Part shown: positions 16,703-25,958 of the stretch, in pieces
Numbering within the stretch: position 1 is the stretch's first letter
Layout: the number at the start of each line of letters is the position of its first letter
NCBI GenBank assembly: GCA_016215555.1
Contig: JACRJC010000072.1
Span: 1 to 64,000 of the forward strand
Origin: Rhodospirillales bacterium
Lineage (GTDB): Bacteria > Pseudomonadota > Alphaproteobacteria > Rhodospirillales > WMHbin7
Reading direction: 5' to 3'
Length of the DNA: 64,000 bases
Made by a program: the position numbers and the translations under genes
Notes under the pieces: generated by a model
The model's database searches: none
Told to the model about the DNA's origin: nothing
Seen by the model: the letters and a program-made list of their open reading frames with translations, nothing else

Positions 16703-16966
16703 ATACCAGTTTGCAGAATGAGTGACCTATTTCGCCGGAGCGATTTTCAGCGGGCAAAAGGCGCGGAACGCGCGGCTGTGTGGTTCACAGTAAGCGTTTC
16801 GCAACGCATTGCCCGCGAAAAAGCGCCCGGCCTCCGGTGGGGCCATTCGACATGCCGAGTTCGTTAGGCCGCTCGACCGATGAACCACATCGCCCTTCGC
16901 GTCCTGCCTGCCCGGACATGGCGAATGGCCACCACGAAATAAGTCACTCATTCTGCAAACTGGTAT
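16703..16966. mobile_element. MITE-like element with 32-bp terminal inverted repeats
   Basis: Bases 16703-16726 (ATACCAGTTTGCAGAATGAG onward) are the exact reverse complement of 16943-16966. The match extends to 32 bp with one mismatch (16703-16734 and 16935-16966). The 200-bp interior has no coding potential, so it is a 264-bp non-autonomous element. The right edge coincides with the TAA stop of livM (16966-16968). A short piece of the same terminal sequence, ACAAACTGGTAT, occurs at 60376-60387, suggesting a family in the genome. Confidence 0.85.
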
Positions 16967-17931
16967 TAGACATCGATGCCGCGCTTTTTCATCATCGGCC
17001 CCAGCATGCCGGCCATGCCGCGGCGGAACATCAGCACGCAAAGAATGAAGATGACGCCTTGGATGATGGTGACCCAGGAGCCGGTTTCCGAAAGATAGTT
17101 CTGGATCGCCACCACCAGGAAGGCGCCGACCGTGGGTCCGAACACCGTGCCGACGCCGCCCAACAGGGTCATCAGCACGACTTCGCCCGAGGCGTGCCAG
17201 TGAACGTCGGCCAGGGACGCCAACTGGAAGACGACGCTTTTCATCGATCCCGCCAGACCGGCCAGCGCGGCCGACAGCACGAAGGCCAGCAGCTTATATC
17301 TTTCCACCTCGTAGCCGAGGGATATCGCCCTGGGCTCGTTGTCGCGGATGGCTTTCAGCACTTGGCCGAAGGGCGAAGTGACGATGCGGTGAATGAACAG
17401 AAGCGAGGCGACAAACACCGCTAGGACGAAATAATACATGGCAAGCGAATCATTGAGATCGATGAAGCCCAACAGATGGCCGCGCGGCACGCCCTGGATG
17501 CCGTCCTCGCCATGGGTGAAGGGCGCTTGGATGGCGACAAAGAACATCATCTGCGAGAAGGCCAGCGTCACCATGGCGAAATAGATGCCCGAGCGCCGGA
17601 TGGCCAACCAGCCTGTGACCAGCCCGAGAGCGGCGGCGGTGGCGACCCCCGCCAGGATCGCCAATTCGGGGGAAAAGCCCCACTCCTTGGCGGCATGGGC
17701 GGTGACATAGGAGGCAAAGCCAAAGAACATCGCATGGCCGAAGGACAGCAGGCCGACATAACCCAGCAACAGGTTGAAAGCGGCGGCAAACAAGGCGAAG
17801 CACAAGCCCTTCATCAGGAAGATGGGATAGATGCCGAAGGGCGCCGCCAGGGCCAGCAGCAGGAGCGCCAGCACCAGCAGACGTTGAGGGGTCATGGCTC
17901 GGTTCCTGACGGGAATGGCCTTCTGGTTCAT
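16966..17931 (-). CDS. livM: Branched-chain amino acid-type ABC transporter permease (LivM)
   Basis: This 321-residue integral membrane permease has about eight to nine hydrophobic segments and the LivM hallmarks FNLLLGYVGLLSFGHAMFFG and IRDNEPRAISLGYEVERYK. It forms the channel with LivH, driven by LivG/LivF. ATG 17931 has a GGGGAG Shine-Dalgarno 9 nt upstream, and its ATG starts 4 nt after the livH stop. The stop codon lies at the edge of a MITE, so the native C-terminus may have been altered. Substrates of this permease family include amino acids, amides, urea and carboxylic acids. Confidence 0.92.
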   Translation of the reverse strand: MNQKAIPVRNRAMTPQRLLVLALLLLALAAPFGIYPIFLMKGLCFALFAAAFNLLLGYVGLLSFGHAMFFGFASYVTAHAAKEWGFSPELAILAGVATAAALGLVTGWLAIRRSGIYFAMVTLAFSQMMFFVAIQAPFTHGEDGIQGVPRGHLLGFIDLNDSLAMYYFVLAVFVASLLFIHRIVTSPFGQVLKAIRDNEPRAISLGYEVERYKLLAFVLSAALAGLAGSMKSVVFQLASLADVHWHASGEVVLMTLLGGVGTVFGPTVGAFLVVAIQNYLSETGSWVTIIQGVIFILCVLMFRRGMAGMLGPMMKKRGIDV

Positions 17932-17935
17932 GGCG

Positions 17936-18823
17936 TCAGCTCCCCTTTCCAAAAAGGCCCTGGGGCTTGATCATCAAGACGATGGCCATGACCACGAAAA
18001 TCACCGTGCTGGCCGCCTCGGGATAGAAGACCTTGGTCAGACCTTCCAAGAGGCCCAGCATGAAACCGGTGACGATGGCGCCAAGGATGGATCCCATGCC
18101 CCCGATCACGACGACGGCGAAGACGACGATGATGATATTGGACCCCATCAGCGGATTGACGGAATAGATGGGGGCCGCCAGCACGCCGGCGATGGCGGCC
18201 AGGGCCACGCCGAACCCGTAGGTCAAAGTTACCAGCACCGGCACGTTGACCCCGAAAGCCTGCACCAGTTGCGGATTCTCGGTGGCGGCGCGCAGATAGC
18301 TGCCCAGCTTGGTTTTCTCGATCAAAAGCCAAGTGCCCAGACACAGGAACAACGAGGCCAGGACGACCCAACCGCGATAGATGGGCAGATACATGAAACC
18401 GAGATTCCAGCCGCCCTGCAGTTCCTCGGGCACCGCGTAGGGCGCGCCGGAAATGCCGTAAAGCTGGCGGAATCCACCTTCTATCACCAGGGCGAGGCCG
18501 AACGTAAGCAAGAGGCCGTAAAGATGGTCGAGCTTGTAGAGCCTTGAGAGCATGGTTCGCTCTATCAGAATGCCGAGCGCACCAACCAGCAACGGCGCCA
18601 GCAAAAGAGCGGCCCAGTATCCAAGGCCGGCATGGCCGAGGACCAGCCAGGCGACGAAAGCCCCCATCATGTATTGGGCGCCGTGGGTGAAGTTGATGAT
18701 GTTGAGAAGGCCGAAGATCAGGGCCAGACCCAGGCTGAGCATGGCGTAGAAGGCGCCGTTGATCAGGCCCAGCAATAGCTGGCCGAACAAGGCCTGGATC
18801 GGGATGCCGAACAATAGGGTCAT
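17936..18823 (-). CDS. livH: Branched-chain amino acid-type ABC transporter permease (LivH)
   Basis: This 295-residue inner-membrane permease shows the LivH signatures LLLGLINGAFYAMLSLGLAL and GLLNIINFTHGA near the N-terminus and VVVIGGMGSILGA near residue 235. It pairs with LivM. A strong GC hairpin at 18864-18890 separates it from the binding-protein gene upstream, which may set a lower expression level for the permeases. It is the fifth gene of the acyl-CoA synthetase/ABC operon. Confidence 0.92.
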   Translation of the reverse strand: MTLLFGIPIQALFGQLLLGLINGAFYAMLSLGLALIFGLLNIINFTHGAQYMMGAFVAWLVLGHAGLGYWAALLLAPLLVGALGILIERTMLSRLYKLDHLYGLLLTFGLALVIEGGFRQLYGISGAPYAVPEELQGGWNLGFMYLPIYRGWVVLASLFLCLGTWLLIEKTKLGSYLRAATENPQLVQAFGVNVPVLVTLTYGFGVALAAIAGVLAAPIYSVNPLMGSNIIIVVFAVVVIGGMGSILGAIVTGFMLGLLEGLTKVFYPEAASTVIFVVMAIVLMIKPQGLFGKGS

Positions 18824-18863
18824 GGCGCGCCTTCATTGCTTGCCGCCATCGGCTGGCGGGGCC

Positions 18864-18890
18864 GGGGCGCCGACAAGGCGTCGGCGCCCC
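18864..18890. promoter_or_regulatory. Intercistronic GC hairpin after the binding-protein gene
   Basis: GGGGCGCCGAC (18864-18874) pairs perfectly with GTCGGCGCCCC (18880-18890) over a 5-nt loop. No T-run follows on the minus strand, so it is more likely an mRNA-stabilising or attenuating hairpin than a full terminator. It lies just after the stop of the periplasmic protein gene. Confidence 0.7.
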
Positions 18891-18897
18891 CTTGCGA

Positions 18898-20106
18898 TTA
18901 TTTCTTGACCAAAGGACAAGTGTTCTCGCTCAAAGGCTGGAAAGCCTCGTCGCCGGGAATGGTGCGCAGGATCTTGTAATAGTCCCACGGACCCTTCGAT
19001 TCCGCAGGCGTCTTGACCTGCGCCAGATACATGTCATGCACCATGCGGCCATTTGGACGCAACTTGCCGTTCTTGGCGAAGAAATCCTTGATCGGCAGTT
19101 CGCGCATCTTGTCGGCAACCTTGACGCCCTCGTCGGTCTTGGCGGCCTGAATGCTCTTGAGGTAATGACTGACCGCTGAATAGACGCCGGCCTGAATCAT
19201 GCTGGGCATGCGACCGTTCATCTTGGCGGCGAACCGCTTGGCGAAGGCGCGGGTCTGGTCGTCGATGTCCCAGTAGAAGCCCGTGGTCAGCATCATGCCC
19301 TGGGCGGTTTCCAGCCCCAGCGAATGGATGTCGGTAATGAAGATCAAAAGGCCGACAAGATTCTGGCTTTTGGTGATGCCGAATTCCTTGGCCTGCTTGA
19401 TGGCGTTGATGGTGTCGGCGCCGGCATTGGCCAAGCCGATGATCTTTGCCCCCGACGCCTGGGCCTGCAACAGGAACGACGAGAAATCGGCATTGGGGAA
19501 GGGATGGCGCACGCCGCCCTTAATCTCGCCGCCGTTGGCCTTGATGGCCCTCTCGGATTGCGCCTGCAAATCATGGCCGAAAGCGTAATCGGCGGTCAGA
19601 AAAAACCAACTGCTTCCGCCCTGCTTGGTGACGCTGGCGGCGGTGCCGGCTCCGGTGGCGAAGTTGTCATAGGTCCAGTGGAAGCCGGTGGGCGAGCACC
19701 AGTCGTTGGTCAGCGGCAGCGAGGCAGCCCCTGAGATGAGGTCGATCTTGCCCTTTTCCTTGGAGATTTCCCGCACGGCGCGCGCCGCCGCGGTGGTGAC
19801 CAGATCGGCAATGGCATCGACACCTTCGTTCTCATACCATTTGCGGGCGATCGCCGAAGCGATATCGGCCTTGTTCTGGTGGTCGGCGGAAACGATCTCG
19901 ATGGGCATGCCGTTGATTTTCCCGCCGGCATCCTCGGCCGCCATCTGGGCGGCAACGATATTGCCCTGGCCGGCCAGGTCGGAATAAGTGCCCGACAAAT
20001 CGGTCAGCACGCCGATCTTGACCTTGCCGTCGCTGAACTGGGCATGAGCCAAGCCAGTCGATAGGGCCAATGCGGCAACGCTCATAAGAAGCCTTTTGAT
20101 AATCAT
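18898..20106 (-). CDS. ABC transporter periplasmic substrate-binding protein (Leu/Ile/Val family)
   Basis: This 402-residue secreted protein has a signal peptide cleaved near residue 22 (GLAHA-QF). It shows the type I binding-protein fold start VKIGVLTDLSGTYSDLAGQG and the domain YAFGHDLQAQSERAIKANGG near residues 175-195. It should capture the substrate in the periplasm for LivHMGF. The linkage to an acyl-CoA synthetase suggests a carboxylic acid (aromatic, fatty or branched) rather than an amino acid; that is an inference. Members of this family vary widely in ligand. Confidence 0.9.
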   Translation of the reverse strand: MIIKRLLMSVAALALSTGLAHAQFSDGKVKIGVLTDLSGTYSDLAGQGNIVAAQMAAEDAGGKINGMPIEIVSADHQNKADIASAIARKWYENEGVDAIADLVTTAAARAVREISKEKGKIDLISGAASLPLTNDWCSPTGFHWTYDNFATGAGTAASVTKQGGSSWFFLTADYAFGHDLQAQSERAIKANGGEIKGGVRHPFPNADFSSFLLQAQASGAKIIGLANAGADTINAIKQAKEFGITKSQNLVGLLIFITDIHSLGLETAQGMMLTTGFYWDIDDQTRAFAKRFAAKMNGRMPSMIQAGVYSAVSHYLKSIQAAKTDEGVKVADKMRELPIKDFFAKNGKLRPNGRMVHDMYLAQVKTPAESKGPWDYYKILRTIPGDEAFQPLSENTCPLVKK

Positions 20107-20138
20107 GGTGACGTCCTCCCTTTCGTTATCCTGGCCGA

Positions 20139-20849
20139 TCAGACCCCCAGGTAGGCCTTGAGCTTGTCCATGCTTGCAGCCAGTTCGCCGTTGGGGATCA
20201 TGTCAATCACCCTCCCATGTTCGACCACGTAATGCCGGTCGGCGACGGTGGCGGCGAAATGAAAGTTCTGTTCGACCAGCAGAATGGTAAAACCCTTCTG
20301 CTTCAGGCTGCGGATGATGGAGCCGATATGCTGGACGATGACCGGGGCCAAGCCCTCGGTGGGTTCGTCGAGCAGCAGTAGCCTGGCCCCCGTGCGCAGT
20401 ATCCTGGCTATGGCCAGCATTTGCTGCTCGCCGCCCGACAATTTCGTGCCCTGGCTGGAGGCGCGCTCCTGCAGGCGGGGAAACAGCGCTTGCACCTCGG
20501 CCAGCGACAGCCCGCCCGCCCTGACCACCGGCGGCAGCAGCAGATTCTCGGCCACGGTCAAGGAGGCGAAGATGCCGCGCTCCTCCGGGCAAAATGCCAG
20601 GCCCATTCGAGCAATGCGGTTGGAAGGCAAATCGATCAGGTCGCGCCCCTGGTAGCGGATCGATCCTGTCCGCTTGGCGACGATGCCCATGATCGAGCGC
20701 AGGGCTGTTGTCTTGCCCACCCCGTTGCGTCCCAGCAAGGTCACGACCTCGCCCTCCGGCACCTCGAAGCTCATGCCGTGGAGAATATGGGACTCTCCGT
20801 AATAGGCGTGGAGATCCGAAACCGACAAGAGGGCGGGATGGCTATCCAT
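20139..20849 (-). CDS. livF: ABC transporter ATP-binding protein (LivF)
   Basis: This 236-residue ATPase has Walker A GRNGVGKTT (about residue 38), the signature LSGGEQQMLAIARIL, Walker B LLLLDEPTEGL and a switch histidine in the region LLVEQNFHFA. It matches LivF rather than LivG by length and by the motif PEERGIFASLTVAENL. The start is ATG 20849, because GGGAG lies 6 nt upstream and the gene overlaps the livG stop by 8 nt. An upstream ATG at 20918 lies deeper in livG. It energises transport together with LivG. Confidence 0.93.
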   Translation of the reverse strand: MDSHPALLSVSDLHAYYGESHILHGMSFEVPEGEVVTLLGRNGVGKTTALRSIMGIVAKRTGSIRYQGRDLIDLPSNRIARMGLAFCPEERGIFASLTVAENLLLPPVVRAGGLSLAEVQALFPRLQERASSQGTKLSGGEQQMLAIARILRTGARLLLLDEPTEGLAPVIVQHIGSIIRSLKQKGFTILLVEQNFHFAATVADRHYVVEHGRVIDMIPNGELAASMDKLKAYLGV

Positions 20850-21609
20850 GGCCCGCTCCCATATAGGCGTCGATGACCTCAAGATTGGCAGAGATTTCCC
20901 GATAAGGCCCCTCTGCAAGCACGCGTCCCAATTTCAGAACGGTGATGGTGTCGGATAGATCCGCCACCACGGAAAGATTATGTTCGACCATCAGCACGGT
21001 GCGTTTTGTGGCGACGCGCCTGATCAGATCGGAGGTTCGCTTGACATCCTCGGCTCCCATCCCGGCCATCGGTTCGTCGAGCAGCAGCATTTCGGGCTCG
21101 AGGGCCAGGGTGGTGGCGATTTCCAACGCCCGCTTGCGGCCATAAGAGAGTTCACCCGCCGGAATGTGTCGATATTCGGCGATGCCCACCGCCTCGATCA
21201 GATCCATGGCGCGATCATTCAGCGTTTCCAGCGAACGGCCCGAGCGCCAGAAATGGAAAGACGTTCCTTGCACGCGCTGTAGAGCGACGCGGACATTCTC
21301 CAGCACGGACAGATGGCCGAAAACGGCGGAAATCTGGAACGAGCGCACCATGCCCCGACGGGCGATGGCGGCTGATCTTTCATGCGTAATATCGCGCTTG
21401 TTATAGAAAATCTGGCCGCTCGAGGGAGCCAGAAACTTGGTCAGCAGATTGAAGCAGGTGGTTTTTCCGGCCCCATTGGGACCGATCAAGGCGTGGATCG
21501 TGTGGCGGCGCACTTTGAGATTGACGCCGGCGACGGCGACAAAACCCCTGAACTCCTTAGTCAGGTCACGGGTCTCGATGATGTAATCGCCGTTCGCCTG
21601 GTTCGCCAT
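20842..21609 (-). CDS. livG: ABC transporter ATP-binding protein (LivG)
   Basis: This 255-residue ATPase has Walker A GPNGAGKTT (about residue 43), the LivG-type segment RRGMVRSFQISAVFGHLSVL and Walker B MLLLDEPMAGM. The ABC signature is LSYGRKRALEIA, the altered form usual in LivG (LSYGxQR). It overlaps livF by 8 nt and starts 4 nt after the acyl-CoA synthetase stop, so it is co-translated with both. Confidence 0.93.
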   Translation of the reverse strand: MANQANGDYIIETRDLTKEFRGFVAVAGVNLKVRRHTIHALIGPNGAGKTTCFNLLTKFLAPSSGQIFYNKRDITHERSAAIARRGMVRSFQISAVFGHLSVLENVRVALQRVQGTSFHFWRSGRSLETLNDRAMDLIEAVGIAEYRHIPAGELSYGRKRALEIATTLALEPEMLLLDEPMAGMGAEDVKRTSDLIRRVATKRTVLMVEHNLSVVADLSDTITVLKLGRVLAEGPYREISANLEVIDAYMGAGHG

Positions 21610-21613
21610 GGCG

Positions 21614-23248
21614 TTACACGGTTCCCGGCAGCAGAGTCATGGCCCGCTTCCTAAGCTCGAATTTCTGAATCTTGCCGGTCGAGGTCTTTGGCAGAGCCGA
21701 GAAGATCACGCTACGCGGGCATTTGAACTTGGCCAGATGCTCGCGGCAAAAGGCGATCACCTCCTGTTCGCTGACGCTGGCGCCTTCACGCAGGGTGACG
21801 AAGGCGCAGGGCGTCTCGCCCCAGGTGTCGTCGGGCTTGGCCACCACGGCGGCTTCCAGGATGGCGGGATGGCGGTAAAGGATCTCCTCGACCTCGACTG
21901 AAGAAATGTTCTCGCCGCCCGAGATGATGATGTCCTTCGAGCGATCCTTGAGCTGAATGTAACCGTCCGGATGCATCACCCCCAGATCGCCGGAATGGAA
22001 CCAGCCGCCGGCGAAGGATTCCTCGGACGCCTTGTGGTTCTTGAAGTAGCCCTTCATCACTAGATTGCCGCGAAACATGATCTCGCCCATGGTCTCGCCG
22101 TCCCAGGGCACCGGCCGCATGGTCAGTGGATCGAGAACCTGAAGATCCTCTTCGACCGTGTAGGGCACGCCCTGGCGGGCCTTGAGCCGCGCCCTCTCGG
22201 GTAGCGGCAGATCGTCCCACTCTTCCTTCCAGGCGCAGACGGCGGCAGGGCCGTAGACCTCGGTCAATCCGTAGACATGCTCGATCAGGAAGCCGCGCTC
22301 GGTCATGGCGGCGATGACGGCGGCAGGTGGAGCAGCCCCCGCCGTCATCACCTTGACCGGTTGTAAAGCCGGTCTAACTTCGTCGGGTTTGGCATGGATG
22401 ATGAAGGTAAGCACGGTGGGGGCGGCGCACAGATGGTTGGCTCCGTGGTCGGCGATGGCGTCGTAAATGCCCATGGCCGAGACCTTGCGCAGGCAGATGT
22501 TGACGCCGGCCGTCGCCGCCATGGTCCAGGGAAAGCACCAGCCGTTGCAATGGAACATCGGAAGCGTCCACAGATAGCGGGGATGCAGTCCCATCTGCCA
22601 GTCGAGCGCGTTGCACAGCGCATTGAGATAGGCCCCGCGGTGATGCGTCACCACTCCCTTGGGATTGCCGGTGGTGCCCGAGGTGTAGCTGAGGGCGATG
22701 GCCTGCCACTCGTCGGCGGGCAGTTGCCAGTCGAAATCGGGATCGCCTTCGGCCAGGAACCGTTCGTATTCCGAGGCCGGGTCGGCGCCTTCCTCGTCGA
22801 TCACCACCAGCGGCGGCTTGACCGAAGCCAGAGTCAGCGCCTGGCGCGCCAATTCCAGAAAATCGGCCGAGACGAGCAGAAACTTGGCCTCGGCATGGTC
22901 GAGAATGAAGCCGATGGCGACGGCATCGAGGCGGGTGTTGATGGTGTTGAGCACGGCGCCTGCCATGGGAACGCCGAAATGCGCCTCGAACATCGCTGGA
23001 ATATTGGAACTGATGACAGACACCGTGTCATTAAGACCTATGCCGCGCTTGGAAAGCGCCGACGCCAATCGGCGGCAGCGGGCATAGCTTTCGGCCCAGG
23101 TGAAGCGCAAGTCGCCGTGGATGACCGAAGGATAGTCCGGATAGATGCGCGCCGCCCGGCGCATGAGGCTAGGCGGCGACAGCGGCACGTAATTGGCGTC
23201 GTTGCGGTCAAGACCCTGCAAATAGGGGCTATCTGCCTTTGCGGACAT
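21614..23248 (-). CDS. Acyl-CoA synthetase (AMP-forming), transporter-linked
   Basis: This 544-residue adenylate-forming ligase should activate a carboxylic acid with ATP and CoA. It has the P-loop YTSGTTGNPKGVV (residues 188-200), YGLTE near 315-320, the GWFHSGDLG motif, the hinge KDRSKDIIISGGENIS, and a C-terminal PKTSTGKIQK with the catalytic lysine. The ATG at 23248 is preceded by GGGAG 9 nt away; an earlier ATG at 23320 has no such signal. It heads the operon and ends 4 nt before livG. The substrate is probably what the Liv-type transporter imports; medium-chain or aryl acids are typical for this subfamily. Confidence 0.88.
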   Translation of the reverse strand: MSAKADSPYLQGLDRNDANYVPLSPPSLMRRAARIYPDYPSVIHGDLRFTWAESYARCRRLASALSKRGIGLNDTVSVISSNIPAMFEAHFGVPMAGAVLNTINTRLDAVAIGFILDHAEAKFLLVSADFLELARQALTLASVKPPLVVIDEEGADPASEYERFLAEGDPDFDWQLPADEWQAIALSYTSGTTGNPKGVVTHHRGAYLNALCNALDWQMGLHPRYLWTLPMFHCNGWCFPWTMAATAGVNICLRKVSAMGIYDAIADHGANHLCAAPTVLTFIIHAKPDEVRPALQPVKVMTAGAAPPAAVIAAMTERGFLIEHVYGLTEVYGPAAVCAWKEEWDDLPLPERARLKARQGVPYTVEEDLQVLDPLTMRPVPWDGETMGEIMFRGNLVMKGYFKNHKASEESFAGGWFHSGDLGVMHPDGYIQLKDRSKDIIISGGENISSVEVEEILYRHPAILEAAVVAKPDDTWGETPCAFVTLREGASVSEQEVIAFCREHLAKFKCPRSVIFSALPKTSTGKIQKFELRKRAMTLLPGTV

Positions 23249-23422
23249 CGTTCTTACTCCCTGGAACTGGCCGCCTTTATGAGGCCGACGGTTTTGTTCT
23301 GGGCAAGAATCTGCCTGCAAAGTTTTGCAGAACTATGCTTGGATTGTAACGAATTGTATCATTCCATTCAGCTTGCCGCTAACGTCATATCGTGGCTTGG
23401 CCGTGCCAGAGGGTAAGAAACA
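23249..23422. promoter_or_regulatory. Divergent promoter region of the acyl-CoA synthetase operon and lysR
   Basis: This 174-bp gap separates the minus-strand transport operon from a plus-strand LysR gene. LysR regulators commonly bind such shared regions at T-N11-A sites. An A+T-richer stretch at about 23323-23392 is the likely operator/promoter zone. No single site is convincing. Confidence 0.4.
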
Positions 23423-24415
23423 ATGCCGGACAGAACAGGACAAAGAGGTCCGACACTTGACTTGAAAAGCCTTGAGGTCTTCCTGACGATCATGGAGTCC
23501 GGCTCGATCACCCGCGCCGCCCAAAGCCTGGGCATGACTCAGTCCGCGGCCTCGCAGATTCTTTCCCGCCTGGAAGCCAGCTTGGGCAGCATTCTGTTCG
23601 ACCGGGTATCGCGGCCTCTGCGCCCGACCCGAGCGGGCGAGATCCTTCAGCAGCGGGCCCGGATCTTGATGAGTGAGGCCGAACGGACCGTCGCCCTGGT
23701 CAGGGAGGCGGATTCTTCCGTCATTCCCATCATCCGCGCAGGATTGGTCGATTCATTCGCAACCACGGTCGGACCGCATCTGGTCAAGGGGCTGCGCGGC
23801 CATGCCGACCAACTGCGCATCTGGTCGGGCATCGCCCCCAATCTCAGCCGCGATCTTTTGAACCGCTCGCTCGATCTGGTGATCGGCAGCGACCCGATGG
23901 AAGACCTGGTCGGGCTTGAGCGGCATCGCCTGTTCGTCGAGCCCCTGGTCTTGATCATGCCCAAGAGCCAAGCCAAGAACTGGAACCACCTGTCGCTTGC
24001 GGATTTGGCGGCCAGCGTTCCCATGGTTCGCTATTCCATCCGCTCCGGGCTTGGCTCGCAGATTGACCGCCATCTGCGCCGCATGAAGATCGAGGTGCCC
24101 CCTGCCCTGGAGTTCGACGCCACGGAAGCTGTCTTCGCCATGGTCGGCGCCGGAATCGGCTGGGCGATCACCACGCCGCTTTGCCTGCTTCAGGGGCGCA
24201 GCTTTATTCCGGAACTGTCGATCCTGCCTCTGCCCGGTCCGGCTGTCGCGCGCAGGCTTTACCTTGTCCTGCGCGGCGGCGAGTTGACGGTCTTGGCGGA
24301 AAGGATTGCCGACATATCCTGCAAGACTTTAAAAAACCTAACAAAGAAGGAACTGCTGCCCTTGGCTCCATGGCTGTCGAAGCACATCCGGGTCGGAGAA
24401 GGAAAGGCAGAATAA
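23423..24415 (+). CDS. LysR-family transcriptional regulator
   Basis: This 330-residue regulator has an N-terminal winged helix-turn-helix at about residues 11-70 (LKSLEVFLTIMESGSITRAA and QSAASQILSRLEASLG). An effector-binding domain (about 90-300) of the periplasmic-binding-protein type follows. It is divergent from the acyl-CoA synthetase/liv operon and upstream of, and co-directional with, the lyase/amino acid transport operon. It could therefore control either one. The spacing to the lyase is 97 bp and A+T-rich. Confidence 0.88.
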   Translation: MPDRTGQRGPTLDLKSLEVFLTIMESGSITRAAQSLGMTQSAASQILSRLEASLGSILFDRVSRPLRPTRAGEILQQRARILMSEAERTVALVREADSSVIPIIRAGLVDSFATTVGPHLVKGLRGHADQLRIWSGIAPNLSRDLLNRSLDLVIGSDPMEDLVGLERHRLFVEPLVLIMPKSQAKNWNHLSLADLAASVPMVRYSIRSGLGSQIDRHLRRMKIEVPPALEFDATEAVFAMVGAGIGWAITTPLCLLQGRSFIPELSILPLPGPAVARRLYLVLRGGELTVLAERIADISCKTLKNLTKKELLPLAPWLSKHIRVGEGKAE

Positions 24416-24512
24416 TAAGCGATTTTTATTAGATATATAAATTGTTTTAATAATATTGCCCCTCAACCAGGCTTGTCCAACCATCGCTCCCGTACACTTC
24501 AGGAGTTGGGCC

Positions 24513-25922
24513 TTGGATCAGTCTTTACCACATTCACGGATCGAGAAGGACGCGCTGGGCACGTGCGAACTGCCGGACGGAGCCCTTTATGGCATTCATG
24601 CCTTCCGCGGATCGGTGAATTTCGCCGTGTCGGGTCGCCTGCTGGGGGATGAGCCTGATTTGTTGTCCGCTCTGGTGCAAGTCAAGAAGGCGGCGGCGCT
24701 GGCCAATGGCGAACTTGGCGCTTTGGGACGGCGGGAAATGCAGGCGCTGGTTGGCGCCTGCGACGAAATCCTGGCGGGAAAACATTTAAGGAACTTCATC
24801 ATCGACCTCTTCGAGGGCTCGGGCGGCACGTCGCTCAACATGAATGTCAATGAAGTGCTGGCCAACCGCGCCCTGGAACTGATGGGCCAGAAGCCAGGCA
24901 GCTACGATCTGGTCCATCCGAACGACCACGTCAATCTTGGGCAATCCACCAACGACGTCATGCCAACGGCATTGAAGCTGGCCGCCTACGCGGCCAGCGG
25001 GCCGACCCTGGATTCGCTCACGACCCTGGCCGACAGCCTGGATAACAAGCGCCGTCAATTTTCCGACGTGCTGCGCCTGGGGCGCACCTGTCTTCAGGAT
25101 GCGCAACCGATGATGCTGGGCCAGGCCTTCGGCGGTTATGCGGCGGCGGTCCGGCGCAGCCATGACCATCTGTCGGAATTGCGAAAGCAATTGCTGGAAG
25201 TTCCCCTAGGCGGCACCGCCATCGGCACCGGCCTGGGGGCGCGGCCGGGCTATCGGCAATGTGTTCTGAAACATTTGTCGTTACTGGTGGGAGCGGAAGT
25301 CAAAGCGCCGCAGGACCCGTTCGACGCCATGCAGAACCTGGACGAAGCGGCACGCCTGTCGGCGGAACTGCGCACGGCAGCCAACATTTTGTGGAAAATC
25401 GCCAACGACCTGATCCTTCTGTCCTCTGGACCCGACGGCGGCATTGGAGAAATCGTCCTGCCCGCCTTGCAGGCCGGGTCTTCGATCATGCCGGGCAAAA
25501 TCAACCCTGTCCTGCCGATGATGGTTTGCCAGGTGGCCTTCGTCATCGCCGGCAACGATGCCGCCATTGCTCAGGCCACGCAGCAGGGACAGTTGGAAAT
25601 CAATCATTTCGAACCGATGGTCGGCGTCAAATTGCAAGAATCGCTGCGGCTGCTTGAGGCGACCGCCAATCTGTTCGCCCTGCGCTGCATTGACGGGATC
25701 GAAGCCAACGTCGAGCGAAGCCTTGCGCATCTGCTGGCGTCCAGCGCTCCAGCGACGGCCTTGGTGCCGCGCCTGGGCTATGCAAGCGTCAGCGACTTGG
25801 TGAGGCGGGCTTCGGCCGCCGGACGGCCTTTCCTGGAACTGGCGGAAGCCGAGGGACATATCGACCGGCAGCAGGCGCTGGACCTGTTGAGAAATTGTAG
25901 CGAAGGACGAATGGACGTCTAA
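24513..25922 (+). CDS. Aspartase/class II fumarase family lyase, TTG start
   Basis: This 469-residue protein belongs to the aspartase/fumarase superfamily, which makes or breaks C-N or C-O bonds next to a carboxylate, often releasing fumarate. The conserved regions are HPNDHVNLGQSTNDVMPTA (about residues 130-148) and the signature GSSIMPGKINPV (about 322-333) with the catalytic serine loop. The length fits aspartase (about 470). No ATG is usable. TTG 24513 is chosen because AGGAG lies exactly 7 nt upstream. Its operon also holds an amino acid transporter and a MmgE/PrpD protein, so the substrate may be aspartate or an N-substituted aspartate. Confidence 0.85.
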   Translation: MDQSLPHSRIEKDALGTCELPDGALYGIHAFRGSVNFAVSGRLLGDEPDLLSALVQVKKAAALANGELGALGRREMQALVGACDEILAGKHLRNFIIDLFEGSGGTSLNMNVNEVLANRALELMGQKPGSYDLVHPNDHVNLGQSTNDVMPTALKLAAYAASGPTLDSLTTLADSLDNKRRQFSDVLRLGRTCLQDAQPMMLGQAFGGYAAAVRRSHDHLSELRKQLLEVPLGGTAIGTGLGARPGYRQCVLKHLSLLVGAEVKAPQDPFDAMQNLDEAARLSAELRTAANILWKIANDLILLSSGPDGGIGEIVLPALQAGSSIMPGKINPVLPMMVCQVAFVIAGNDAAIAQATQQGQLEINHFEPMVGVKLQESLRLLEATANLFALRCIDGIEANVERSLAHLLASSAPATALVPRLGYASVSDLVRRASAAGRPFLELAEAEGHIDRQQALDLLRNCSEGRMDV

Positions 25923-25958
25923 AATACGGGCAAGACCCGGCAACAAGGGAGAAACAAC

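Noticed and set aside
24456-24512. Upstream extension of the lyase gene from a TTG at 24456
   Set aside because: The extension has no Shine-Dalgarno and lies in the A+T-rich promoter zone. The TTG at 24513 has AGGAG at the ideal distance.
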